From: Pseudomonas sp. Irchel s3b2 | Lineage (GTDB): Bacteria > Pseudomonadota > Gammaproteobacteria > Pseudomonadales > Pseudomonadaceae | Length of the DNA stretch: 64,000 nucleotides | Direction: 5' to 3' | NCBI RefSeq assembly: GCF_900187445.1 | Contig: NZ_FYEB01000007.1 | Location: forward strand, 171,311-235,310 | In this document: one piece after another, positions 8,622 through 16,915 of the stretch | How the letters are laid out: each line of letters opens with the position of its first letter | How positions within the stretch are numbered: position 1 is the first letter of the stretch | Translations under genes and position numbers: made by a program | The notes under the pieces: generated by a model | What the model was told of the DNA's origin: nothing | The model's database searches: none | The model's input: only the letters and a program-made list of their open reading frames with translations

Positions 8622-10009
8622 AAGATCAAGGGATCGCAGCCTTAAGTAGCGCCTACGATGGGGTCATGCGGATGGAGCGGTTGGCGCAATTCTGCGTCGA
8701 TACTCGCTTCGAAGATTTGCCACCCGCATTGGTCGTGCAAGCCAGGCGACACATCCTCGACACCTTCGGCGTAACCCTGGCCGGGTCTGGCAGCGATGTG
8801 GCGAAGCAGGCGCGTCAGGTTTTCGTGGGTGAAGCCGGCAGCACGTTGGTTTGGGGCACCGATCAGCGAGTCGGCGCAGCGCAGGCCGCCATGCTCAACG
8901 GCATCGCCGCGCATGCCCTGGAGCTGGACGACACCGGCGGCTGCGACCACTCCGGCGCGGTGGTGCTGCCGGCGGTGATGGCCGCAGTGTCGATGTCTGA
9001 AGCACCGGTAAATGGCCGCGAGTTGATTACCGCTGTAGTGATCGGCTACGAAATCGGCCGTCGGGTACTCGAAGCCTGCGGCAGTTACTCGGCCCACAAC
9101 GGCGCCGGTTGGCACTCCACGGCGACGTGCGGGGTGTTTGGTGCGGCGGCGGCCAGTGCGCGAATTCTGGGGCTGGATGCACAACAAACCCTGGCGGCGC
9201 TGGGCATCGCCGGTAGCTTCAGCGGCGGTCTTTGGGCCTTCATTCATGACGGCTCGCAAAGCAAAAAACTCCACAGCGGTCGGGCCGCCGAAGGTGGATT
9301 GCTGGCGGCGCGGTTTGCTCAACAAGGGATCACCGGGCCGACCAAGCTGTTCGATGATGTCTGGGGCGGTTTTCTCAAGACCCTCGCGGCGGATACCGCC
9401 GTGCCCGAGGCGCTGGATGCCGAACTGGGGCATGTGTGGAAACTCTCCCGCTGCTCGATCAAACCCTACGCGGCATGCCGGGGTACGCATTCGGCGATCG
9501 ATGCATTGGGCCTGTTGCTGGATCAATTGCAGGTCAGCGCGGATCAGGTCGAGAGCGTTCAGGTTTCTTTGTGCGGATTCCTTCAGGACATGTGTGGCGG
9601 TCAGGACATTAACACCCTGCCGGCGGCACAGATGAGTTTGCGTTATGCCCTCTCGGCTCGATTGGTCCATGGTCATTGCCGGTTGGAAGCCTATGACGAT
9701 GAACAACGCCACCACCCGTGGATTGCTGATTGGATGTCGCGCATTCGCCTTGAAGTCGACCCGCTACTGTCGGAGGATGGCGAGCCTGTGGTCAGCCTGC
9801 AGACCGTGGATGGTCGACACGCGAGCCTGTGTGTTGAGGTTCCGTTGGGTGCGCCGGGCAATCCGCTGAGTGATGAGGCGCTGGAGGAGAAATTCTTCAG
9901 TCTGGCTGGGCGGGTGATGCCGCGACAGCAGGCGCAAGGATTGATTGAGCAGTTGTGGCGGCTGGAAGAACTGGAATCGGTTCGGTTGCTTGACCGGTGG
10001 CTGGCTTGA
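8618..10009 (+). CDS. MmgE/PrpD-family protein
   Basis: Member of the MmgE/PrpD fold, which includes 2-methylcitrate dehydratase, cis-aconitate decarboxylase and iminodisuccinate epimerase. The 463-residue protein shows the family features NGIAAHALELDDT (near residue 95), a histidine-rich segment GWHSTATCGVFGAA, the HSGRAAEGG segment and CSIKPYAACRGTHSAID. It starts inside the stop of the deacetylase paralogue. Next to an argininosuccinate-lyase homologue, an epimerase or dehydratase acting on an amino-dicarboxylate is the best guess. Methylcitrate dehydratase is unlikely since no prpB or prpC is near. An internal ATG at 8666 is an alternative start. Confidence 0.86.
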   Translation: MKDQGIAALSSAYDGVMRMERLAQFCVDTRFEDLPPALVVQARRHILDTFGVTLAGSGSDVAKQARQVFVGEAGSTLVWGTDQRVGAAQAAMLNGIAAHALELDDTGGCDHSGAVVLPAVMAAVSMSEAPVNGRELITAVVIGYEIGRRVLEACGSYSAHNGAGWHSTATCGVFGAAAASARILGLDAQQTLAALGIAGSFSGGLWAFIHDGSQSKKLHSGRAAEGGLLAARFAQQGITGPTKLFDDVWGGFLKTLAADTAVPEALDAELGHVWKLSRCSIKPYAACRGTHSAIDALGLLLDQLQVSADQVESVQVSLCGFLQDMCGGQDINTLPAAQMSLRYALSARLVHGHCRLEAYDDEQRHHPWIADWMSRIRLEVDPLLSEDGEPVVSLQTVDGRHASLCVEVPLGAPGNPLSDEALEEKFFSLAGRVMPRQQAQGLIEQLWRLEELESVRLLDRWLA

Positions 10010-10030
10010 GTATGGCGTTGTCTGTGCGGG

Positions 10031-10112
10031 CCTCTTCGCGGGCAAGCCTCGCTCCTACAGGTTTTGTGTCGATACGCGAACCCTGTAGGAGCGAGGCTGG
10101 CCCGCGAATGGC
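10031..10112. repeat. REP-like inverted repeat (GCGGGCAAGCCTCGCTCC family)
   Basis: Arms CTTCGCGGGCAAGCCTCGCT and the near complement AGCGAGGCTGGCCCGCGAA enclose a short loop. Located just after the MmgE/PrpD gene. Confidence 0.85.
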
Positions 10113-10170
10113 AAGCAACTCGGTATCACGTCGATCACTACAGAAACTGAATAAGGACATTTGCCCCACC

Positions 10171-11349
10171 GTGGCCACTTACTCCCTCGTCATCCGCCGC
10201 TTGATGATCGTTTCGCTGACCATCGTCGTCAGCCGCGCCATTACCAGCCCGTTGCTCACCCTGTTTCTGAGCAACAAACTCGGCCTCAACCAACAAGACG
10301 TCGGCCTGCTGCTGGGCATCGCGGTGTTTATCGCCACCCTGCTCGCCCTTTACGGCGGCTATATCATCGACCGCCTCGAAAAACGCCGGTTGCTGATTCT
10401 GACCATGCTCTCCAGCGCCATCGGTTTCGTGCTGCTGACCTTCGCCGAAAATCTTTACCTGACCACCGCTACCCTGGTGATCACCGAAACCGCCTCGGCG
10501 CTGTTCCTGATCGGGTCCAAGGCGATCCTCAGCGAAAACCTGCCCGTGGGCCAGCGCGCCAAGGCTTTCTCACTGCGCTACACCCTGACCAACATCGGCT
10601 ACGCCACCGGCCCCATGCTCGGCGTGGTAATCGCCGGGGTGCAACCAACAGCGCCATTCCTGATTGCCGGCGGCATCGCGTTCTTCAGTATTTTCCTGAT
10701 GAGCGGGATTCCCAAAGACCCGGCCCAGATACCCGCCATCGGCCAGCCCCAGAGTTTCCTCAAAACCCTGATCACCCTGAAGAACGACCGCACGCTGATC
10801 ATGTTCACCTGCGGCTGCCTGCTCAGCACCGTGGTGCACGGTCGTTTCACCCTGTACCTGTCGCAATACCTGCTGGTCACCCAAGACACCAAACGTGCCC
10901 TGGAAACCATGGCCGCCCTGCTCGCCTGCAATGCCATCAGCGTGATCCTGCTGCAATACCAGATCGGCCGGTTCCTTAAACGCGAACAACTGCGCTACTG
11001 GATTGCCGGCGGCACCAGCCTGTTCATCCTCGGGTTGATCGGTTTCAGCCTGGCTGACAGCCTGGTGAGTTGGTGCGTGGCGATGTTCATTTTCACCCTC
11101 GGCGAAATGATCATTTACCCGGCCGAATTCCTCTTCGTCGACACCCTGGCCCCGGAAGAACTGCGCGGCAGCTATTACGGCGCGCAGAATCTCGCGGCCC
11201 TCGGTGGCGCGCTGAGCCCGGTGATCTGTGGCTATCTGCTGTTGCACACGCCGGCGCCCACTATGTTCTATGCCCTGAGTGCGTTGACGGCGATGGGTGG
11301 TTTACTGTGCTTCATGAGCGGACGGCGCGTGGCAATACTGCAAAAATAG
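10171..11349 (+). CDS. MFS transporter
   Basis: Twelve-helix major facilitator, probably a drug/proton or metabolite exporter of the MdtH-like size class. The hydrophobic run starts at SLTIVVSRAITSPLL, and the loop motif GGYIIDRLEKRRLL (motif A) follows the second helix. The reading frame is open upstream through a REP element and could start at 9997, but that leader is low-complexity repeat translation. I choose the GTG at 10171, with AAGGA 13 bases upstream, which gives 392 residues; the ATG at 10204 is an alternative. Its place after the hydrolase genes may be coincidental, as a REP element separates them. Confidence 0.82.
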   Translation: MATYSLVIRRLMIVSLTIVVSRAITSPLLTLFLSNKLGLNQQDVGLLLGIAVFIATLLALYGGYIIDRLEKRRLLILTMLSSAIGFVLLTFAENLYLTTATLVITETASALFLIGSKAILSENLPVGQRAKAFSLRYTLTNIGYATGPMLGVVIAGVQPTAPFLIAGGIAFFSIFLMSGIPKDPAQIPAIGQPQSFLKTLITLKNDRTLIMFTCGCLLSTVVHGRFTLYLSQYLLVTQDTKRALETMAALLACNAISVILLQYQIGRFLKREQLRYWIAGGTSLFILGLIGFSLADSLVSWCVAMFIFTLGEMIIYPAEFLFVDTLAPEELRGSYYGAQNLAALGGALSPVICGYLLLHTPAPTMFYALSALTAMGGLLCFMSGRRVAILQK

Positions 11350-11507
11350 TGCACTGAAGCAGCATTAATATGAATTTGTCAGCATAAGGATTGATCGGCA
11401 CACTGTGCGGCGTTCCTCCCCCAATAGTTGGAACCACTTCAAGGGCTTTCTGGGTATCCCAGCTAAGCCTTTTTTTTGCCTGGATTTTTATACGGACCGT
11501 TTGCCTC

Positions 11508-12203
11508 ATGTTTGCTCGCTGGTTACCTGCCGCCATCAATACCCGTCCTTCAGAATGGAGCCGCGCCGCTATCGGCATGGCCCTGGGGACGATGTTCAGC
11601 GTCTGGCTCTGCGGCAAGGTGTTCGGCATCGACGTGGCGCTGCATCTGATCGGCCCGTTGGGCGCCTCGGCGGTGCTGTTGTTCGCCGTGTCCTCGGGCG
11701 CGCTTGCCCAACCGTGGTCGATTCTTGGCGGTTACCTTTGCGCGGGGGTGGTCTCGCTGCTGGTCGCTCATGTACTCGGACGCACCCTTGGCAGCGCCTG
11801 CCTCGCGGCGGGCATGGCGCTGATTCTGATGTGCTGGCTGCGTTGCCTGCACCCACCGGCCGGTGCCTTGGCGTTGCTTATGGTGGTGGCAGACCCGGCA
11901 ACCATCGCCCTGGAGTGGAAAGCCCTCGGCCCGGTGATGCTCAGTGCCTCGACGATGCTGCTCAGCGCACTGGCGTACAACAATCTGACGCGCATTCGTT
12001 ACCCAAAACGTCCCGCTGAACCGGCGCCGATGATGCCCGCCCCCGACAGCCAGGCGATCACCGCCGCGGATCTGAAACTGGCCCTCGCCGACATGGAGGC
12101 CTTCTACGACGTCACCCCCGAAGATCTCGAACAACTGATCCATGCCAGTGAGTTGCATGCCAAGCGGCGTAGCATCGGTGAAGTGCTGAGTAGCAGAACC
12201 TGA
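11508..12203 (+). CDS. HPP-family integral membrane protein
   Basis: HPP-family protein with four or five membrane helices and the diagnostic LHPPAGALA segment. Family members in cyanobacteria and plants are linked to nitrite transport; the role in pseudomonads is not established. Residues 1-170 are membrane-embedded, and the C-terminal 60 residues are a soluble tail (ITAADLKLALADMEAFYDVTPEDLEQLI). The frame is open from 11391, but MFARWLPAA at 11508 is the family-like start and has GGA about 11 bases upstream. Confidence 0.85.
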   Translation: MFARWLPAAINTRPSEWSRAAIGMALGTMFSVWLCGKVFGIDVALHLIGPLGASAVLLFAVSSGALAQPWSILGGYLCAGVVSLLVAHVLGRTLGSACLAAGMALILMCWLRCLHPPAGALALLMVVADPATIALEWKALGPVMLSASTMLLSALAYNNLTRIRYPKRPAEPAPMMPAPDSQAITAADLKLALADMEAFYDVTPEDLEQLIHASELHAKRRSIGEVLSSRT

Positions 12204-12229
12204 GTTTATCAACGGCAGCAGCAGGTTTT

Positions 12230-12341
12230 GTGGCGAGGGAGCTTGCTCCCGCTTGAGTGCGCAGCACTCACAAAACCTGCGCTCGTATGAAGAATTTTGG
12301 GACTGCTTCGCAGCCCAGCGGGAGCAAGCTCCCTCGCCACA
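12230..12341. repeat. REP-like inverted repeat (GTGGCGAGGGAGCTTGCTCC family)
   Basis: Arms TGTGGCGAGGGAGCTTGCTC and its exact complement GAGCAAGCTCCCTCGCCACA, with inner arms around CAGCACTC and GACTGCTTCGCAGCCC. A half copy (CCCTCGCCACAA) follows at 12349-12360. The rest of the 344-base gap up to 12547 carries the promoter region of the next operon. Confidence 0.88.
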
Positions 12342-12459
12342 GCAAGCCCCCTCGCCACAAATTCAAGGTTGATTCAAAACAGTGTCAGGCTGCCAAAGGT
12401 TGCGATCTGTTGATATTGCCCTAAGGTAAAAATGCAAACAGCACCTGCACGTATCCCGG

Positions 12460-12489
12460 TTGTACATCACAAATTTGCACTGATACGAT
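12460..12489 (+). promoter_or_regulatory. Possible sigma-70 promoter of the valine-type operon
   Basis: TTGTAC and TACGAT are 18 bases apart, about 60 bases before the ATG at 12548. The match to consensus is partial and unsupported by other data. Confidence 0.3.
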
Positions 12490-12547
12490 CCAGCATCGCT
12501 CGCGCGCGAGCTTCTCTATAAAGAACAATAAAAGCAGGGAGTTAGTG

Positions 12548-13654
12548 ATGACTGCTCAGGTTTCATCCCCGACAACACAGCCCATGGATGCCACGCAAAA
12601 CGAAGTGTTGGCCGAGGTTCGCAATCACATCGGTCACTTGACCCTCAATCGTCCCGCCGGCCTCAACGCCATTACCCTGGACATGGTTCGCAGCCTGCAA
12701 CAGCAGCTCGATGCCTGGGCACAGGATTCGCAGGTGTACGCGGTGGTGTTGCGCGGTGCCGGTGAGAAAGCGTTCTGTGCCGGCGGCGATATCCGCTCGC
12801 TGTACGACAGTTTCAAAAGTGGCGACACCCTGCACGAAGACTTCTTCGTCGAGGAGTACGCCCTCGACCTCGCCCTCCATCACTATCGCAAACCGGTCCT
12901 GGCCTTGATGGACGGCTTTGTGCTGGGCGGTGGCATGGGGCTGGTGCAAGGCGCCGATTTGCGGGTGGTCACTGAGCGCAGCCGTCTGGCAATGCCGGAA
13001 GTGGCCATTGGTTATTTCCCGGACGTGGGCGGCAGCTACTTCCTGCCGCGCATTCCCGGTGAGCTGGGTATTTATCTCGGCGTCACTGGCGTGCAGATTC
13101 GCGCCGCCGATGCGCTCTATTGCGGCCTCGCTGACTGGTACCTGGAAAGCGAAAAACTGGGCACGCTGGACGAGCAACTCGATCACCTCGAATGGCACGA
13201 CACGCCGCTCAAAGACCTGCAAGGCATGCTGGCGAAACTCGCCGTGCAGCAACTGCCCGATGCGCCACTGATCGCGTTGCGCCCGGCCATCGATCACTTC
13301 TTCGCCCTGTCCGACGTGCCGAGTATGGTGGAGCAAATGCGCGAAGTGACGGTCGCCGATAGTCACGATTGGGCGAAAACCACGGCGGATCTGCTGGAAA
13401 GCCGTTCACCGCTGGCCATGGGCGTGACCCTGGAAATGCTGCGGCGCGGTCGGCACCTGAGCCTGGAACAGTGCTTCGCCCTCGAACTGCACCTGGATCG
13501 CCAGTGGTTCGAACGCGGCGACCTGATCGAAGGCGTGCGCGCCTTGCTGATCGACAAAGACAAGAACCCGCGCTGGAACCCGCCGACTCTGCAGGCGCTG
13601 GACGCCGAGCACGTGGCGAGTTTTTTCACCGGGTTCGACCAGAGCGGGAGCTGA
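12548..13654 (+). CDS. 3-hydroxyisobutyryl-CoA hydrolase (crotonase fold)
   Basis: Hydrolyses 3-hydroxyisobutyryl-CoA to free 3-hydroxyisobutyrate in valine breakdown. The 368-residue crotonase-fold protein is longer than enoyl-CoA hydratases and carries the HIBCH pattern: oxyanion-hole segment AFCAGGDIRSL and MPEVAIGYFPDVGGSYFLPR, which supplies the catalytic Glu and Asp. The C-terminal third (ALRPAIDHFF through DKNPRWNPP) is typical of this subfamily. The ATG at 12548 is preferred over the GTG at 12545, being 7 bases after AGGGA. The acyl-CoA dehydrogenase follows after 3 bases, so the two form an operon for isobutyryl-CoA oxidation. Confidence 0.92.
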   Translation: MTAQVSSPTTQPMDATQNEVLAEVRNHIGHLTLNRPAGLNAITLDMVRSLQQQLDAWAQDSQVYAVVLRGAGEKAFCAGGDIRSLYDSFKSGDTLHEDFFVEEYALDLALHHYRKPVLALMDGFVLGGGMGLVQGADLRVVTERSRLAMPEVAIGYFPDVGGSYFLPRIPGELGIYLGVTGVQIRAADALYCGLADWYLESEKLGTLDEQLDHLEWHDTPLKDLQGMLAKLAVQQLPDAPLIALRPAIDHFFALSDVPSMVEQMREVTVADSHDWAKTTADLLESRSPLAMGVTLEMLRRGRHLSLEQCFALELHLDRQWFERGDLIEGVRALLIDKDKNPRWNPPTLQALDAEHVASFFTGFDQSGS

Positions 13655-13657
13655 GCC

Positions 13658-14809
13658 ATGCACGATATCGAATTGAGCGAAGAGCAAGTGATGATCCGCG
13701 ACATGGCCCGGGATTTTGCCCGTGGCGAAATCGCGCCCCACGCACAAGCCTGGGAAAAGGCCGGCTGGATCGATGACGGTCTGGTGGCGAAGATGGGTGA
13801 ACTGGGTCTGCTGGGCATGGTGGTGCCCGAGGAATGGGGCGGCACTTATGTCGACTACGTTGCCTACGCCTTGGCGGTGGAAGAGATTTCCGCCGGTGAC
13901 GGCGCCACCGGTGCGCTGATGAGCATCCACAATTCCGTGGGCTGCGGGCCGGTGCTCAACTACGGCACCGAAGAACAGAAACAGCAATGGTTGCCAGACC
14001 TCGCCAGCGGCCAGGCCATCGGTTGCTTCTGCCTCACCGAACCCCAGGCCGGTTCCGAAGCGCATAACCTGCGTACCCGCGCCGAACTGCGCGACGGCCA
14101 GTGGGTGATCAACGGCGCCAAGCAATTCGTCAGCAACGGCAGGCGAGCGAAACTGGCGATCGTCTTCGCCGTGACCGATCCGGAGTTGGGCAAGCGCGGC
14201 ATCTCGGCGTTCCTGGTGCCGACCGAAACCGCGGGGTTCATCGTCGACCGCAGTGAACACAAGATGGGCATCCGTGCTTCCGACACCTGCGCCGTCACCC
14301 TGAACAATTGCACCGTTCCCGAGGCCAATCTGCTGGGCGAACGCGGCAAAGGCCTGGCCATCGCCCTCTCCAACCTCGAAGGCGGCCGCATCGGCATCGC
14401 CGCGCAAGCCTTGGGCATCGCCCGGGCAGCATTTGAAGCGGCGCTGGCTTACGCGCGGGATCGGGTGCAGTTCGACAAGCCGATCATCGAGCACCAGAGC
14501 ATCGCCAATATGCTGGCCGACATGCACACCCGGCTGAACGCCGCGCGTTTGCTGATCCTGCACGCCGCGCGGTTGCGCAGTGCCGGCAAGCCGTGTCTGT
14601 CGGAAGCTTCACAAGCCAAACTGTTTGCCTCGGAAATGGCCGAAAAGGTCTGCTCGTCGGCGATACAGATTCATGGCGGGTATGGGTATCTGGAAGATTA
14701 CCCGGTGGAGCGTTACTACCGGGATGCGCGGATCACGCAGATTTATGAAGGGTCGAGCGAGATACAGCGGATGGTGATTGCCCGGGAGCTCAAGCACTAC
14801 CTGGTCTAG
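13658..14809 (+). CDS. Acyl-CoA dehydrogenase, probably isobutyryl-CoA dehydrogenase
   Basis: FAD enzyme that forms the alpha-beta double bond of a short branched acyl-CoA and passes electrons to ETF. The 383 residues show the N-terminal helical domain, the FAD-binding segment FCLTEPQAGSEA (near residue 125), and the C-terminal QIYEGSSEIQRMVIAREL with the catalytic Glu. Pairing with the 3-hydroxyisobutyryl-CoA hydrolase gene only 3 bases upstream points to valine catabolism. Other short-chain substrates remain possible. Confidence 0.92.
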   Translation: MHDIELSEEQVMIRDMARDFARGEIAPHAQAWEKAGWIDDGLVAKMGELGLLGMVVPEEWGGTYVDYVAYALAVEEISAGDGATGALMSIHNSVGCGPVLNYGTEEQKQQWLPDLASGQAIGCFCLTEPQAGSEAHNLRTRAELRDGQWVINGAKQFVSNGRRAKLAIVFAVTDPELGKRGISAFLVPTETAGFIVDRSEHKMGIRASDTCAVTLNNCTVPEANLLGERGKGLAIALSNLEGGRIGIAAQALGIARAAFEAALAYARDRVQFDKPIIEHQSIANMLADMHTRLNAARLLILHAARLRSAGKPCLSEASQAKLFASEMAEKVCSSAIQIHGGYGYLEDYPVERYYRDARITQIYEGSSEIQRMVIARELKHYLV

Positions 14810-14824
14810 AGAGTCGCCGCAGAC

Positions 14825-14857
14825 ATGATCATTCCCACGCAGAGCGTGGGAACGATC
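14825..14857. repeat. Short REP hairpin (TTCCCACGC family)
   Basis: TTCCCACGC and GCGTGGGAA pair around AGA, with flanking GATC(A)TT and AACGATC. It lies between two convergent genes and may stop transcription from both sides. Confidence 0.8.
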
Positions 14858-14865
14858 AGTGTGGG

Positions 14866-15639
14866 TTACTTGCCGACGAACTCCGCCTCACGCTTGGCAA
14901 TAAACGCCGCCATCCCTTCCTTTTGATCCTGCGTCGCAAACGCCGCATGGAACACCCGACGTTCAAACCGCACGCCTTCCGACAGGCTGACTTCAAAAGC
15001 GCGGTTGACGCTTTCCTTGATCATCATCGCAATCGGCAGCGACTTCTTGGCAATCAGCGCCGCGACTTTCAATGCTTCTTCCAATAGCTCATCCGCCGGC
15101 ACGATGCGCGCCACAATGCCGCAACGCTCCGCTTCCACCGCATCGATCAAACGCCCGCTCAAGCACATTTCCATGGCCTTGGCCTTGCCCACCGCGCGGG
15201 TCAGGCGCTGGGTACCGCCCATGCCCGGCAGTACGCCAAGATTGATTTCCGGTTGACCGAATTTGGCGTTGTCGCCCGCCAGAATGAAGTCGCACATCAG
15301 CGCCAATTCACAACCACCGCCCAAGGCAAAACCGTTGACCGCGGCAATGATCGGCTTGCGGCGGTTGGCCACGCGATCGCTGTCACTGAACAAGTCGTCG
15401 AGGTAGATCTGCGGGTAAGTCAGCTCGGCCATTTCCTTGATGTCGGCACCGGCGGCAAAGGCTTTTTTCGAGCCGGTCAGCACGATGCAGCCGATGTTCG
15501 AATCGGCTTCCAGGCCATCGAGGGCATGGTTCAGTTCGCTGACAATTTGCGCATTCAGCGCGTTCAAGGCTTGCGGACGGTTGAGGGTAATCAGGCCAAC
15601 GCGACCGTGAGTTTCCAGCAAAATCGTTTCGTAGTTCAT
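14866..15639 (-). CDS. fadB1x: Enoyl-CoA hydratase
   Basis: Hydrates short-chain trans-2-enoyl-CoA (for example tiglyl-CoA from isoleucine). The 257-residue crotonase shows AFAAGADIKEM and the catalytic segment FGQPEINLGVLPGMGGTQRL with both Glu residues. The frame is open 25 codons upstream, but that would run into the acyl-CoA dehydrogenase gene; MNYETILLE at 15639 with GAAGGAAT upstream is the start. It is the last gene of a minus-strand operon with the order ligase, SDR, thiolase, dehydrogenase, hydratase, which I recognise from P. putida (fadB1x cluster). Confidence 0.93.
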   Translation of the reverse strand: MNYETILLETHGRVGLITLNRPQALNALNAQIVSELNHALDGLEADSNIGCIVLTGSKKAFAAGADIKEMAELTYPQIYLDDLFSDSDRVANRRKPIIAAVNGFALGGGCELALMCDFILAGDNAKFGQPEINLGVLPGMGGTQRLTRAVGKAKAMEMCLSGRLIDAVEAERCGIVARIVPADELLEEALKVAALIAKKSLPIAMMIKESVNRAFEVSLSEGVRFERRVFHAAFATQDQKEGMAAFIAKREAEFVGK

Positions 15640-15653
15640 AGGTGGATTCCTTC

Positions 15654-16781
15654 TCAAAGATTGCGCGAAATGACCATGCGCTGAATGTCGCTGGTGCCTT
15701 CGTAGATCTGGCATACCCGCACGTCGCGGTAGATCCGCTCCAGCGGGAAGTCGTTCAGGTAACCGTAACCGCCAAGGGTTTGCAACGCCGAGGAGCAGAC
15801 CTTTTCGGCCATTTCCGAAGCGAACAGCTTGGCCATGGACGCTTCGACCAGCGCCGGCTTGCCGCTGTCGCGCAATGCCGCCGCGTAATGCACCATCTGC
15901 CGGGCGACGGCAATCTGGGTTGCCATGTCCGCAAGCCGGAAGGCTACCGCCTGGTGTTCGATGATCGGCCTGCCGAAGCTCTCGCGCTCACGGGCATAGT
16001 CGCGGGCCACTTCGAACGCGGCGCGGGCCATGCCCACCGATTGCGAGGCGATGCCGACACGGCCGCCTTCGAGGTTGGCCAGGGCGATCTTGTAACCTTC
16101 GCCCTCCTCACCCAGTCGATTGGCCACCGGGACTTTCACGTCCTCGAAGAGGATCTGGCAGGTGTCGGAGGCGTGCTGACCGAGTTTGTCTTCGACTCGC
16201 GCGACTTTATAGCCCGGCGAATCGGTGGGCACGATCAGCGCCGTGATCCCACGCTTGCCGGCACTCGGATCGGTCACCGCGAACACGATCACAATTCCGG
16301 CGTTCTGCCCGGAGGTGATGAACTGCTTGCAGCCGTTAAGCACGTAATGATCGCCGTCCAACCGAGCACGGGTTTTCAAGCTACTGGCGTCGGAACCGGC
16401 TTGCGGTTCGGTCAGCGCAAACGCACCGAGCATCGCGCCGCTCGCGAGTGGCTTGAGAAAGCGTTCTTTCTGGTCGTCATTGCCAAACTTGAGGATCGGC
16501 ACGCAACCCACCGAGTTGTGCACGCTCATGATGGTCGAGCAGGCGCCGTCGCCGGCAGCGATTTCTTCCAGCGCCATGGCGTAGGCCAGGTAACCGGTGT
16601 CGCAACCGCCCCACTGCTCCGGCACCAGCATGCCGAAGAAACCCAGGTCGGCCATCTCGCGGATGGCTTCCTTGGGGAAGCGATGTTCGCGGTCCCATTC
16701 GGCGGCGAACGGTTTCAGCCGTTCCTGGGCAAACTGCCGGGCCGCGTCGCTGATCTGAAGTTGTTCGTCATTGGGAATCAT
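15654..16781 (-). CDS. Short-chain acyl-CoA dehydrogenase
   Basis: FAD acyl-CoA dehydrogenase of 375 residues, likely acting on 2-methylbutyryl-CoA or other short acyl-CoAs. Visible are FALTEPQAGSDASSLKT for FAD binding and the C-terminal QIYEGTSDIQRMVISRNL, ending at the arginine-asparagine-leucine tail. The gene is 14 bases upstream of the hydratase start and in the same operon. The P. putida gene at the matching place in this order is a short-chain dehydrogenase linked to isoleucine use. ACTTGGC precedes the ATG, so the ribosome binding site is weak. Confidence 0.92.
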   Translation of the reverse strand: MIPNDEQLQISDAARQFAQERLKPFAAEWDREHRFPKEAIREMADLGFFGMLVPEQWGGCDTGYLAYAMALEEIAAGDGACSTIMSVHNSVGCVPILKFGNDDQKERFLKPLASGAMLGAFALTEPQAGSDASSLKTRARLDGDHYVLNGCKQFITSGQNAGIVIVFAVTDPSAGKRGITALIVPTDSPGYKVARVEDKLGQHASDTCQILFEDVKVPVANRLGEEGEGYKIALANLEGGRVGIASQSVGMARAAFEVARDYARERESFGRPIIEHQAVAFRLADMATQIAVARQMVHYAAALRDSGKPALVEASMAKLFASEMAEKVCSSALQTLGGYGYLNDFPLERIYRDVRVCQIYEGTSDIQRMVISRNL

Positions 16782-16807
16782 GCCAAGTCCTTAAAATGTA
16801 ATGGCCC

Positions 16808-16900
16808 CGTAGGAGCTGGCGAAGCCTGCGATCTTTTGATCTTGATCTTAAAAAACAGGATCAAAAGATCGCAGCCTCGTTTCACTCGACAGCTCCTACA
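16808..16900. repeat. REP-like inverted repeat inside the fad operon
   Basis: GTAGGAGCTGGCGAAGCCTG pairs imperfectly with the region ending GACAGCTCCTAC, and the inner CGATCTTTTGATC pairs with GATCAAAAGATCG. It separates the thiolase from the dehydrogenase within an otherwise tight operon and could set relative expression. Confidence 0.85.
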
Positions 16901-16915
16901 GAAACCATGCGGGCC

